From: Streptomyces noursei ATCC 11455
GTDB lineage: Bacteria; Actinomycetota; Actinomycetes; Streptomycetales; Streptomycetaceae
Direction of reading: 5' to 3'
NCBI RefSeq assembly: GCF_001704275.1
Contig: NZ_CP011533.1
Span: 2,666,001 to 2,730,000 of the forward strand
DNA length: 64,000 bases
The translations under genes were made by a program, and so were the position numbers. Shown here one piece after another: positions 54,549-61,428 of the stretch. Position 1 is the stretch's first letter, and every line of letters begins with the position of its first letter. A model generated the notes under the pieces. The model was given only the letters and a program-made list of their open reading frames with translations, was not told the DNA's origin and made no database searches.

Positions 54549-55313
54549 ATGCCAGGAGGCAGGCTCAGCCGCCAGGAACGCCAGAGCATCGCGGAGGGAC
54601 TGGCCGAAGGGCTCGCCTACGCCGAGATCGCCAGGGGCCTAGACCGGCCGACCTCGACCGTCACCAGGGAAGTCACCCGCAACGGCGGACCCACCGGATA
54701 CCGGGCGGACCAGGCGCACCGGGCCACCAAGCGGCGCGCCCGCCGCCGCACACCCGCCCCGACACAGGCGCCGCCGGCCGGAACCGACGCCTACGGGCGC
54801 GACCGGGAGGCGGTGCGCGACTTCGAGGAACAGTTCACCGCACTGCTCGTCCACACGGGACTGCCGAAGATGGCAGCCAGAGTGCTCGGCTGCCTGTACG
54901 CCGCTGACACCGGCAGCCGCACCGCGGCAGAACTGGTGCAGCGCCTCCAAGTCAGCCCCGCATCCATCTCCCTGGCCATGCACTACCTGGAAGAGCAGGA
55001 ACTCATCCGGCGCGAACGCGACCCCGGAAAGCGCCACGAACGCTACGTCATCGACGACGACGTCTGGTTCCGGGCCATGCTCGCCAGCGCCAACGCCAAC
55101 GCACTGCTCGCCGAGGCCGCCCATCAGGGCGCCCGGACACTGGGCGCCACCACACCCGCCGGTAGGAGACTCGCCGACATGGGCCGGTTCCTCACGCATG
55201 TCGGCCAAGACCTGGTCACATCGGCCGAGCACTGGCGAGAGGTCTTCTCGGCCGGGCCAGGCTCTGGAACCGCAGACCGCCCCCAGCAAGCGAAGGACCG
55301 GCGCCCCGGCTGA
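54549..55313 (+). CDS. Two-HTH regulator: IS30-type HTH fused to MarR/GbsR-like domain
   Basis: 254 residues. Residues 6-48 (LSRQERQSIAEGLAEGLAYA, then IARGLDRPTSTVTREVTRNG) are the HTH normally at the start of IS30 transposases. No DDE catalytic residues follow; instead, residues 98-165 form a winged helix of MarR/GbsR type (AAELVQRLQVSPASISLAM, then HYLEEQELIRRERDPGKRHE). It is therefore a regulator that borrowed a transposase DNA-binding domain. The ATG follows GGGGAGAAC. It is divergent from the serine hydrolase, probably its target. Confidence 0.82.
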   Translation: MPGGRLSRQERQSIAEGLAEGLAYAEIARGLDRPTSTVTREVTRNGGPTGYRADQAHRATKRRARRRTPAPTQAPPAGTDAYGRDREAVRDFEEQFTALLVHTGLPKMAARVLGCLYAADTGSRTAAELVQRLQVSPASISLAMHYLEEQELIRRERDPGKRHERYVIDDDVWFRAMLASANANALLAEAAHQGARTLGATTPAGRRLADMGRFLTHVGQDLVTSAEHWREVFSAGPGSGTADRPQQAKDRRPG

Positions 55314-55389
55314 TCGGTCTGCAACTCTTCAGTACGGCCCGGCCTCAGCGTCTTGCGGGGCGATCCAGTCGTCGGCACGGACATTGACC

Positions 55390-55475
55390 ACCACCGCCGA
55401 GCCGTCCACGCGGCGCAGGAAGCAGTCCGGGGCGCGCCGCCGCTCACGCTCACCGTCGTGCCAGTGCAGCCAGAA
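55390..55475 (+). repeat. Left arm of 86-bp imperfect inverted repeat (gene remnant)
   Basis: About 83 percent identical, by eye, to the reverse complement of 55916-56001. On the plus strand it can encode HRRAVHAAQEAVRGAPP. No credible start codon or ribosome-binding site; I treat it as a remnant. Confidence 0.5.
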
Positions 55476-55753
55476 CGGCTGAGAGCCGATCCCGACCACG
55501 AGGATCAAACCCCTGCGGCCCCGCGGACTCCACTCCAGCCGGTACAGCCACCCAGCACCCTCGGCGCGTCTACCTCACACGACTGAGTTCGATGGCAGGG
55601 AAGCCCGAACGACTGGGTTCGCTGTCAAACGCCCGATTGGACGACAGCGGATAATCGACGCCGAGAACCGACCAGTTGCGGCCAGCTGTCTCACTCAATC
55701 CAGTCCATACAGCTCAGGACGGGGCGAACGACTAACTTCGCTGCGACAGGTCA

Positions 55754-55787
55754 CGTCCTGACCGCTGTCATCCAATCGAGTCGTTGA
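55754..55787. repeat. Right 34-bp direct repeat flanking the accessory cassette
   Basis: Matches 52925-52958 at about 30 of 34 positions, same orientation, 2.8 kb apart. Confidence 0.65.
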
Positions 55788-55915
55788 CCGTGAACCCCGT
55801 GGCTTCGGCTTCCTCACCAGCGGACCCGACCGTACGAGGTGTCGCGCCGGGTCCCGGTTCGAGGATGCGGCCGCGGGACGGCCGATTCGCCGGCCCCCCG
55901 CGGTGAGCGTCACTT

Positions 55916-56001
55916 CTCCGGCTGGTCCGGCACGGAGGTGAGCCTGCGCGGCGGCACGCTCCGGACTGCTTCATACGCCGCGCGGATGGCTCGGCGGTGG
56001 T
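55916..56001 (-). repeat. Right arm of 86-bp imperfect inverted repeat
   Basis: Encodes on the minus strand HRRAIRAAYEAVRSVPP and a nearby stop. It lies just after the nucleotidyltransferase stop in another frame. It could be the C-terminus of a very short real gene, but no start is visible. Confidence 0.45.
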
Positions 56002-56034
56002 TGTTGAGTTCCGCCGGGTCGGTGTCCGGTCGGC

Positions 56035-56895
56035 TCAGCCGTTCCCGTACGCCGCCAGCGTCCGGTCGATGGCCGGGCCGAGGAAGGCCCGGGTGAGCTC
56101 GGCGCGCCGGGCCGGCCAGTCCGCGCGGTGGGCTTCGGGCGCGCCGGCCGTGCCGGCCGCGGCCGGCACCGGCGAGGAGGCCGGCGGGCCGTAGCGCCGG
56201 TGCCGGATGTCGGCGAGGACCTGTGCCGGCGCGCCCATGCCGGCCAGGACGGGCAGGGCCCGGCCCTTGCTGATCAGGGTGCCGTTCCGCAGCGTCACCG
56301 TCGCCCGGGCCAGGGTCAGCAGCCCGAGGTCCACCCAGATGTCGCGCAGCCAGTATTCCGGGTGCTCCAGTGCGGGCCGCCAGAACCCGCGCAGGTCGGC
56401 GAGGACGAAGGCGGTCAACTGGGCGTCGGTCACCGGGGGCAGGAGCGCGGCCGGGCCGTCGCCGTACAGCACCAGGCCGAAGGAGTGGAGTTCGCGGCGG
56501 GTGACCGGTGTCAGGGGGCGGTGCGTCAACTCGTCGTGCGCCCAAGCGAGATGGGGGTGTGCGGGATCGTCCGGAGCGGTGCGGTCCGGATAGGCGCAGT
56601 GCAGCGCGCGGGCCGGTGGGCCGCCGGTGGCGGCGAGACCGCGGTGGAGCTCCGCCAGGCGACGCTCCTCCTGCGGTGTGGCGGGGCGGGCGAGGACCGC
56701 GATCAGGTCGAGGTCACTGCGGCCCTCCTGGTAGTCGCCGCCGGCCAGCGAGCCGTGCGCCCAGAGCGCCCGCAGCGGCACCCGCTCCTGAAGCCCCGCC
56801 AGGAAGGCGCGGAGCAGCGCGGCGGTGGACGGCGGCGGTGCCGGTGCCGGTCGGTGTGCCCCCGTCGCCGTCCACATCGCCGACCGCGTCGCCAT
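56035..56895 (-). CDS. Nucleotidyltransferase (aminoglycoside adenylyltransferase-like)
   Basis: 286 residues. The nucleotidyltransferase signature is clear: HGSLAGGDYQEGRSDLDLIA (Gly-Ser, then Asp-x-Asp), followed by a C-terminal helical domain (DLGLLTLARATVTLRNGTLI then SKGRALPVL) like that of AadA-type and DUF4111 proteins. The substrate is unknown; resistance cannot be inferred. Start uncertain: the ATG at 56895 directly abuts an AAGCGGAAGAGG repeat array, while a GTG at 57039 overlaps the GntR stop by 4 nt and would add a (Lys-Arg)n tract. Confidence 0.78.
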   Translation of the reverse strand: MATRSAMWTATGAHRPAPAPPPSTAALLRAFLAGLQERVPLRALWAHGSLAGGDYQEGRSDLDLIAVLARPATPQEERRLAELHRGLAATGGPPARALHCAYPDRTAPDDPAHPHLAWAHDELTHRPLTPVTRRELHSFGLVLYGDGPAALLPPVTDAQLTAFVLADLRGFWRPALEHPEYWLRDIWVDLGLLTLARATVTLRNGTLISKGRALPVLAGMGAPAQVLADIRHRRYGPPASSPVPAAAGTAGAPEAHRADWPARRAELTRAFLGPAIDRTLAAYGNG

Positions 56896-56940
56896 CCTCT
56901 TCCGCTTCCTCTTCCGCTTCCTCTTCCGCTTCCTCTTCCG
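56896..56940. repeat. 12-bp tandem repeat abutting the nucleotidyltransferase start
   Basis: 3.75 copies of CCTCTTCCGCTT on the plus strand; on the coding strand, AAGCGGAAGAGG repeated up to the ATG. If translated, it encodes alternating Lys and Arg. It contains several Shine-Dalgarno-like GGAAG motifs. Confidence 0.9.
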
Positions 56941-57035
56941 CCCGGCCGCCGCAGCGGCCGTCCGGGTACCCGTCCCCGCCTCACCGCCCCGCCCGCACCG
57001 GCCCGAACCCCGCGCGTCGCCGGGCCCGGCGACGG

Positions 57036-57395
57036 TCACCCGCCGTCCAGCCCCAGCCGCACCACCCGCACGATCTCCTCATCGGTCAGCCCCAGGTCGC
57101 GGGCCTCGGAGATGAGTCGCTCGGCGGTTTCCCCGAGGCGGGCGCGGGCCGGGGAGGCGGCGCCGGTGACCACCGCGCCGCGGCCACGGCGGAGTTCGAT
57201 CAACCCCTCCTCCTTCAGGCGCTGGTAACCGCGCAGCACGGTGTGGACATTGACGCCGAGGGAGGCGGCGAGCGCCCGGGCGGCGGGCAGGCGTTCCCCG
57301 GCGCGCACCGAGCCGTCGGCGATCGCGCCGCGCACCGAGGCGGCGATCTGGTCGCCGAGCGGGACGGACGAGCCGGGGTCGACACGGAACAGCAC
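57036..57395 (-). CDS. GntR family regulator (YtrA type)
   Basis: 119 residues. A winged helix at about 10-75 (PLGDQIAASVRGAIADGSV, then RLPAARALAASLGVNVHTVL) and a short C-terminal helix instead of a large effector domain, the form called YtrA. Such proteins often regulate adjacent ABC or membrane-protein genes. The GTG follows the DUF1648 stop by 1 nt, with GGGAGC upstream. It probably represses its own operon through the inverted repeat at 58391-58424. Its stop overlaps a possible GTG start of the nucleotidyltransferase. Confidence 0.9.
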   Translation of the reverse strand: MLFRVDPGSSVPLGDQIAASVRGAIADGSVRAGERLPAARALAASLGVNVHTVLRGYQRLKEEGLIELRRGRGAVVTGAASPARARLGETAERLISEARDLGLTDEEIVRVVRLGLDGG

Positions 57396-57396
57396 G

Positions 57397-58383
57397 TCAG
57401 CTCCCTTCTCCCGAGCGGTGGCGGTCGAGGTAGGTGTTGAGCAGCGCGGCGGCGGTGGCGGAGTCGTCGACCGTCACCACGAACTCCCGGCCGCTGGTGA
57501 GCCGCAGCACCATACCCTCACCCGATCGGAGCAACAGGCCGCTGCGGCCGGGCTGGATGCGGTACCCCCAGCCACCGTACTCGGCGAGCGCCCCGATCCG
57601 GCGGCTGGTCGCCTCCGCCACCTTGGCGAGCGGGATGCGGTGCAGCGGGACCGGCAGCAGCGTCGGGGTGAGGCTCAGCCCGCGCCGGTCGACGGTCACC
57701 CGCACGGAGCAGTGGACGGCGACCGTCAGGCCGCCGAGGAGCATCACCGCGCCGCCCACCCAGCCGGCGAACACCCCGAGCAGGACCCCGGCGCACATCA
57801 TCGCGGCGGCCAGCAGGGCCATCGGCGGCGAACTGACGGTGCGGGACCAACCGGCCCGGGTCCCGGCGGGCAGGTCCAGACGGCGGACGGCCCCACCCTG
57901 CGGACGGGGTGCCTCCGGTTCGGCGCCGGCCAGCAGCCAGCCCAGCGCCCCGGCGACCAGGCCCGCCCCCAGCATCACGGCCACCTGCCAGGCGGGCAGC
58001 CGGAGCTCGACGGGGTCACCGCCGCGGGCGTTGCCGAGCAGGATCGTCACCGACGCCCCACCGAGGCAGACGGCGGTGAAGTAGGCCGTGGCGACCGTCC
58101 AGCGCCCGGCCCGCGCGGGCAGCGCCCGCTGGACCGACAGGCCGAGGCCGACGCCGAGGACGAGCAGGCCCACCAGGCAGTCCACGAGGAAGTCCTGGGG
58201 CGAGGAGTAGCCGTCGGGGCGGCCATCGACGGCGAAGTGGGTGGCGAGTCGTTCGGGGAGCCGTCCGGCGACGAACGCGTAACAGGCGCCGAGGATCAGC
58301 GTGACGAGGATGAACGGCAGGGCCGCTATCCAGCCCCGCGGGCGGGTGTTCACGGGGCCGGCGTACGGCGCGGATCGCTTCAT
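57397..58383 (-). CDS. DUF1648/DUF5808-like membrane protein
   Basis: 328 residues. An N-terminal DUF1648 segment (LPERLATHFAVDGRPDGYSS) sits between the first two of about six or seven membrane helices. The C-terminal part (residues about 215-325) is soluble with strands (VRVTVDRRGLSLTPTLLPVP, then YGGWGYRIQPGRSGLLL). The role is unknown; proteins like this commonly pair with YtrA regulators, as here. The ATG follows CTGGAGGT by 5 nt. It is the first gene of the operon with GntR. Confidence 0.86.
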   Translation of the reverse strand: MKRSAPYAGPVNTRPRGWIAALPFILVTLILGACYAFVAGRLPERLATHFAVDGRPDGYSSPQDFLVDCLVGLLVLGVGLGLSVQRALPARAGRWTVATAYFTAVCLGGASVTILLGNARGGDPVELRLPAWQVAVMLGAGLVAGALGWLLAGAEPEAPRPQGGAVRRLDLPAGTRAGWSRTVSSPPMALLAAAMMCAGVLLGVFAGWVGGAVMLLGGLTVAVHCSVRVTVDRRGLSLTPTLLPVPLHRIPLAKVAEATSRRIGALAEYGGWGYRIQPGRSGLLLRSGEGMVLRLTSGREFVVTVDDSATAAALLNTYLDRHRSGEGS

Positions 58384-58390
58384 GACAACC

Positions 58391-58424
58391 TCCAGTTGTT
58401 CGCATAGTAGTAGAACAACCTGGA
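58391..58424. promoter_or_regulatory. Candidate GntR operator upstream of DUF1648
   Basis: GTTGTTC (58395-58401) and GAACAAC (58413-58419), 11 nt apart; flanking TCCA and TGGA extend the symmetry. It covers the region just upstream of the ribosome-binding site of DUF1648. Confidence 0.6.
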
Positions 58425-58447
58425 GAGCACGCACCAACAACGCATCA

Positions 58448-58463
58448 ATCTCATATCTGAGAT
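58448..58463. promoter_or_regulatory. Candidate autoregulatory operator of the HTH-MurA gene
   Basis: ATCTCA-TATC-TGAGAT, a perfect 6-4-6 inverted repeat ending 11 nt upstream of the ATG of the HTH-MurA gene. Its own XRE domain is the obvious candidate binder. Confidence 0.5.
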
Positions 58464-58474
58464 ACGGTCACCCC

Positions 58475-60004
58475 ATGGCAGACGACTACCTCGTACGCAT
58501 CGGCAGGCTCATCCGTGACGCCCGGCAGCACCGTGGCTGGACACAGACGCAGCTCGCCGAGGCGCTCGGCACCAGCCAGAGCGCGGTCAATCGGATCGAG
58601 CGCGGCAACCAGAACATCAGCCTTGAGATGATCGCCCGCATCGGCGAAGCCCTGGACAGTGAAATCGTCTCGCTCGGGTACGCCGGACCGATGCATCTGC
58701 GGGTGGTCGGCGGGCGCCGGCTGTCCGGCAGCATCGACGTCAAGACGAGCAAGAACGCCTGCGTCGCGCTGCTGTGCGCGACCCTGCTCAACGCGGGCCG
58801 CACAACTCTGCGCCGGGTGGCCCGCATTGAGGAGGTCTACCGGATCCTGGAGGTACTGGGCAGCATCGGCGTCCGCACCCGCTGGATCAACGACGGCAAC
58901 GACCTGGAGATCGTGCCGCCGGCCCAACTCGACCTGGACGCCATGGACACGGAGGCGGCCCGCCGCACCCGCAGCGTCATCATGTTCCTCGGTCCGCTGC
59001 TGCACCGGATGGACCGCTTCAAGCTGCCCTACGCGGGCGGCTGCGACCTCGGCACCCGCACGGTCACACCCCATATGACCGCCTTGCGGCACTTCGGCCT
59101 GGAAATCACCGCGACCGACGGCACCTACCTCGCCGAGGTCGACCGCGACGTCGCGCCCAAGCGCGCCATCGTCCTGACCGAGCGCGGCGACACCGTCACC
59201 GAGAACGCGCTGCTCGCCGCCGCCCGACACGACGGCGTCACGGTCATCCGCAACGCCTCCTCCAACTACATGGTCCAGGACCTGTGCTTCTTCCTGGAGG
59301 AACTGGGCGTGCGGGTCGACGGCATCGGCACCACCACCCTCACCGTCCACGGCGTGGCGAAGATCGACCGCGATGTGGACTTCGCGCCCTCCGAGGACCC
59401 GGTCGAGGCGATGAGCCTGCTGGCCGCCGCGGTCGTCACCGAGTCGGAACTGACGATCCGTCGGGTCCCGGTGGAGTTCCTGGAGATCGAGCTGGCGGTC
59501 CTGGAGGAGATGGGCCTGGACCACGAGCGCAGCGCCGAGTACCCCGCCGACAACGGCCGCACCCGCCTCATCGACCTGACCGTCCGCCCCTCCAAGCTCC
59601 AGGCCCCGCTGGACAAGATCCACCCGATGCCCTTCCCGGGCCTGAACATCGACAACGTCCCCTTCTTCGCCGCCATCGCGGCCAGCGCCCAGGGCCAGAC
59701 CCTGATCCACGACTGGGTCTACGACAACCGCGCCATCTACCTCACCGACCTCACCCGGCTCGGCGCCCAGGTCAAACTGCTCGACCCGCACCGCGTCCTG
59801 GTCGACGGCCCCACCCGCTGGCGCTCCGCGGAAATGATGTGCCCCCCGGCGCTGCGCCCCGCCGTCGTCGTCCTGCTGGCGATGATGGCCGCCGAGGGCA
59901 CCTCGGTCCTGCGCAACGTCTACGTCATCAACCGCGGCTACGAGGACCTCGCGGAACGCCTCAACTCGATCGGCGCGCAGATCGAGATCTTCCGGGACAT
60001 CTGA
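58475..60004 (+). CDS. murA: XRE helix-turn-helix fused to UDP-GlcNAc 1-carboxyvinyltransferase (MurA) domain
   Basis: 509 residues. Residues 8-66 are an XRE-type HTH (LIRDARQHRGWTQTQLAEAL, then GTSQSAVNRIERGNQNISLE). From 75 on it is an EPSP-synthase-fold MurA: Lys93-Asn94 (VKTSKNACVAL), Arg166 (TRSVIMFLGPLLHR), active-site Cys190 and Arg195 (AGGCDLGTRTVTPH) and Asp in LNIDNVPFF are all kept. MurA makes the first committed peptidoglycan precursor. The fused HTH suggests a bifunctional enzyme-regulator or a regulator using the fold as a sensor. ATG selected for position downstream of the palindrome. Confidence 0.92.
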   Translation: MADDYLVRIGRLIRDARQHRGWTQTQLAEALGTSQSAVNRIERGNQNISLEMIARIGEALDSEIVSLGYAGPMHLRVVGGRRLSGSIDVKTSKNACVALLCATLLNAGRTTLRRVARIEEVYRILEVLGSIGVRTRWINDGNDLEIVPPAQLDLDAMDTEAARRTRSVIMFLGPLLHRMDRFKLPYAGGCDLGTRTVTPHMTALRHFGLEITATDGTYLAEVDRDVAPKRAIVLTERGDTVTENALLAAARHDGVTVIRNASSNYMVQDLCFFLEELGVRVDGIGTTTLTVHGVAKIDRDVDFAPSEDPVEAMSLLAAAVVTESELTIRRVPVEFLEIELAVLEEMGLDHERSAEYPADNGRTRLIDLTVRPSKLQAPLDKIHPMPFPGLNIDNVPFFAAIAASAQGQTLIHDWVYDNRAIYLTDLTRLGAQVKLLDPHRVLVDGPTRWRSAEMMCPPALRPAVVVLLAMMAAEGTSVLRNVYVINRGYEDLAERLNSIGAQIEIFRDI

Positions 60005-60054
60005 GCATCCCTCAGACGATCGGCGAGCGGCGCGGCGCACGCGTCCTGGCCGGT

Positions 60055-60093
60055 GGTGGCGCGGGCCGGTCGGCGGTGGCGCGGGCCGGTCGG
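60055..60093. repeat. 20-bp direct repeat between MurA and acyl-CoA dehydrogenase
   Basis: GGTGGCGCGGGCCGGTCGG occurs at 60055-60073 and 60075-60093. It lies between two convergent genes. Confidence 0.85.
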
Positions 60094-60099
60094 TGTCGG

Positions 60100-61257
60100 T
60101 CAGGTGGCGACGCCCGTCGGTCGTCGGTCGGCGTCGCGGTACAACTCCTTGGCGATGAGGGAGCGTTGGACCTCCGTGGCGCCCTCGTAGATGCGGGGGG
60201 CGCGGACCTCGCGGTAGAGGTGTTCCAGGAGGTGGCCGCGGCGCAGGGCGCGGGCGCCGTGGATCTGGACGGCGGCGTCGACGACGTACTGGGCGGTCTC
60301 GGTGGCCAGGAGTTTGGCCATCGCCGCGCGGCGGGCGATGTCCGGGGCGCCGCGGTCGTAGGCGGCGGCGGCCGCGTAGACCAGGAGCCGGGCGGCCTCG
60401 ACGCGGGTGGCCATCTCGGCGAGCCGGTGGCCGACGGACTGGAGGTCCTTGAGCGGCCCGCCGAACGCGGTGCGCGTGCCGGCGTGCGCCAGCGCGGCGT
60501 CCAGCGCGGCCTGCGCCATGCCGACCGCGAACGCGCCCACGCTCGGCCGGAAGAGGTTCAGGGTGCGCATCGCCACCCCGAACCCGCCGCCCACTTCGCC
60601 GAGCACGTCGGCGTCGGTCACCGGGGTGCCGTCGAAGACCAGGGTGCCGATCGGGTGCGGGCTGAGCATGTCCAGCGGCTCGCCGCCCAGCCCCGGGCGG
60701 TCGGCGGGGACGAGGAAGGCGGTGATGCCGCGGGCCCCGTCGGCACCGCCGGTGCGGGCGAAGACCGTGGCGAAGTCGGCCTCGGGGGCGTTGGAGATCC
60801 AGCACTTCTCGCCGGACAGCCGCCAGCGGCCGGGGCCGTCGGGCTCGGCGGCCAGCGCGAGCGCCGCGGCGTCCGAACCCGCGCCCGGCTCGCTCAGCGC
60901 GAAGGCCGCGACCGCCCGGCCGGCGGTCACCTCCGGCAGCCAGCGGGCCCGTTGGGCGTCCGTCCCGGACTGCACGATCGGGCAGGTCCCCAACCCCTGG
61001 AGCGCCAGGGCGGTCTCCGCCTCCGTGCACTCCTGGGCCAGCGACTCCCGCAGCAGGCACAGGTCCAGCGCCCGCGGGCTGCCGCCGTCGGGGAAGAGCC
61101 GTGCCAGCAGGCCCAGTTCGCCGAGGGCGGCGACCAGCGGGCGGTTGACCCGGCCCGGTTTCCCCTCCTCCGCCAGGGGACGCAGCCGTTCGGCCGTCCG
61201 GGCGCGCAGCCGGGCGCACCATTGTTGTTCCTCCGGTCCCAGCGCGAATGCGGTCAC
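60100..61257 (-). CDS. Acyl-CoA dehydrogenase family protein
   Basis: 385 residues of the normal family length. FAFALSEPGAGSD-type FAD region (AAFALSEPGAGSDAAAL), WISNA loop, and the C-terminal YEGATEVQRSLIAK. The typical catalytic Glu is the one in YEGATE, or lies in that region in this subgroup. Uses FAD and passes electrons to ETF. The GTG at 61257 follows GGGGAGC. It is divergent from the CoA-ligase, 171 bp apart, and together with the ligase and PaaX may form an aromatic or branched acid catabolic unit. Confidence 0.91.
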   Translation of the reverse strand: MTAFALGPEEQQWCARLRARTAERLRPLAEEGKPGRVNRPLVAALGELGLLARLFPDGGSPRALDLCLLRESLAQECTEAETALALQGLGTCPIVQSGTDAQRARWLPEVTAGRAVAAFALSEPGAGSDAAALALAAEPDGPGRWRLSGEKCWISNAPEADFATVFARTGGADGARGITAFLVPADRPGLGGEPLDMLSPHPIGTLVFDGTPVTDADVLGEVGGGFGVAMRTLNLFRPSVGAFAVGMAQAALDAALAHAGTRTAFGGPLKDLQSVGHRLAEMATRVEAARLLVYAAAAAYDRGAPDIARRAAMAKLLATETAQYVVDAAVQIHGARALRRGHLLEHLYREVRAPRIYEGATEVQRSLIAKELYRDADRRPTGVAT

Positions 61258-61323
61258 GAGGCGGCTCCCCTGGTAGCGGTACCGGACGCGGCGACGGCTC
61301 GCACGGCCGGCTATCGCGGTCTG

Positions 61324-61351
61324 TTGACTGCCGTCACGAAGACGTTACGCT
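61324..61351 (+). promoter_or_regulatory. Putative promoter of the CoA-ligase gene
   Basis: TTGACT (61324-61329), 16-nt spacer, TACGCT (61346-61351), a good housekeeping-type promoter. The leader to the ATG at 61429 would be about 70 nt. Confidence 0.6.
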
Positions 61352-61428
61352 GACGAGGACCCGTACGGCAGTCCTCCACCCCTCCCCGGCCGCCCGGCGG
61401 CCCTCCGGCGCAAGGGGGCACACCCCGC

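Larger units (their letters stand above)
55314..56034. other. Repeat-rich gap with gene remnants
   Basis: No intact gene supported. Contains an 86-bp imperfect inverted repeat (55390-55475 and 55916-56001), three GAACGACT-type motifs (55579-55591, 55607-55620, 55726-55739), an inverted core (55634-55650) and the right direct repeat (55754-55787). Both arms of the 86-bp repeat can encode a HRRA-x2-AA-x-EAVR peptide, so they may be remnants of one small gene family. Confidence 0.6.

Noticed and set aside
54549..55313. IS30 transposase
   Set aside because: Only the N-terminal HTH is IS30-like; the remainder is a winged-helix regulator, without DDE residues or terminal repeats.
55353..55586. Small plus-strand gene after the two-HTH regulator
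   Set aside because: Only a TTG start and no ribosome-binding site; the frame lies in one arm of an inverted repeat, so a remnant is more likely.
56035..56895. Aminoglycoside resistance gene
   Set aside because: The fold is right, but the substrate cannot be told from the nucleotidyltransferase motif alone.
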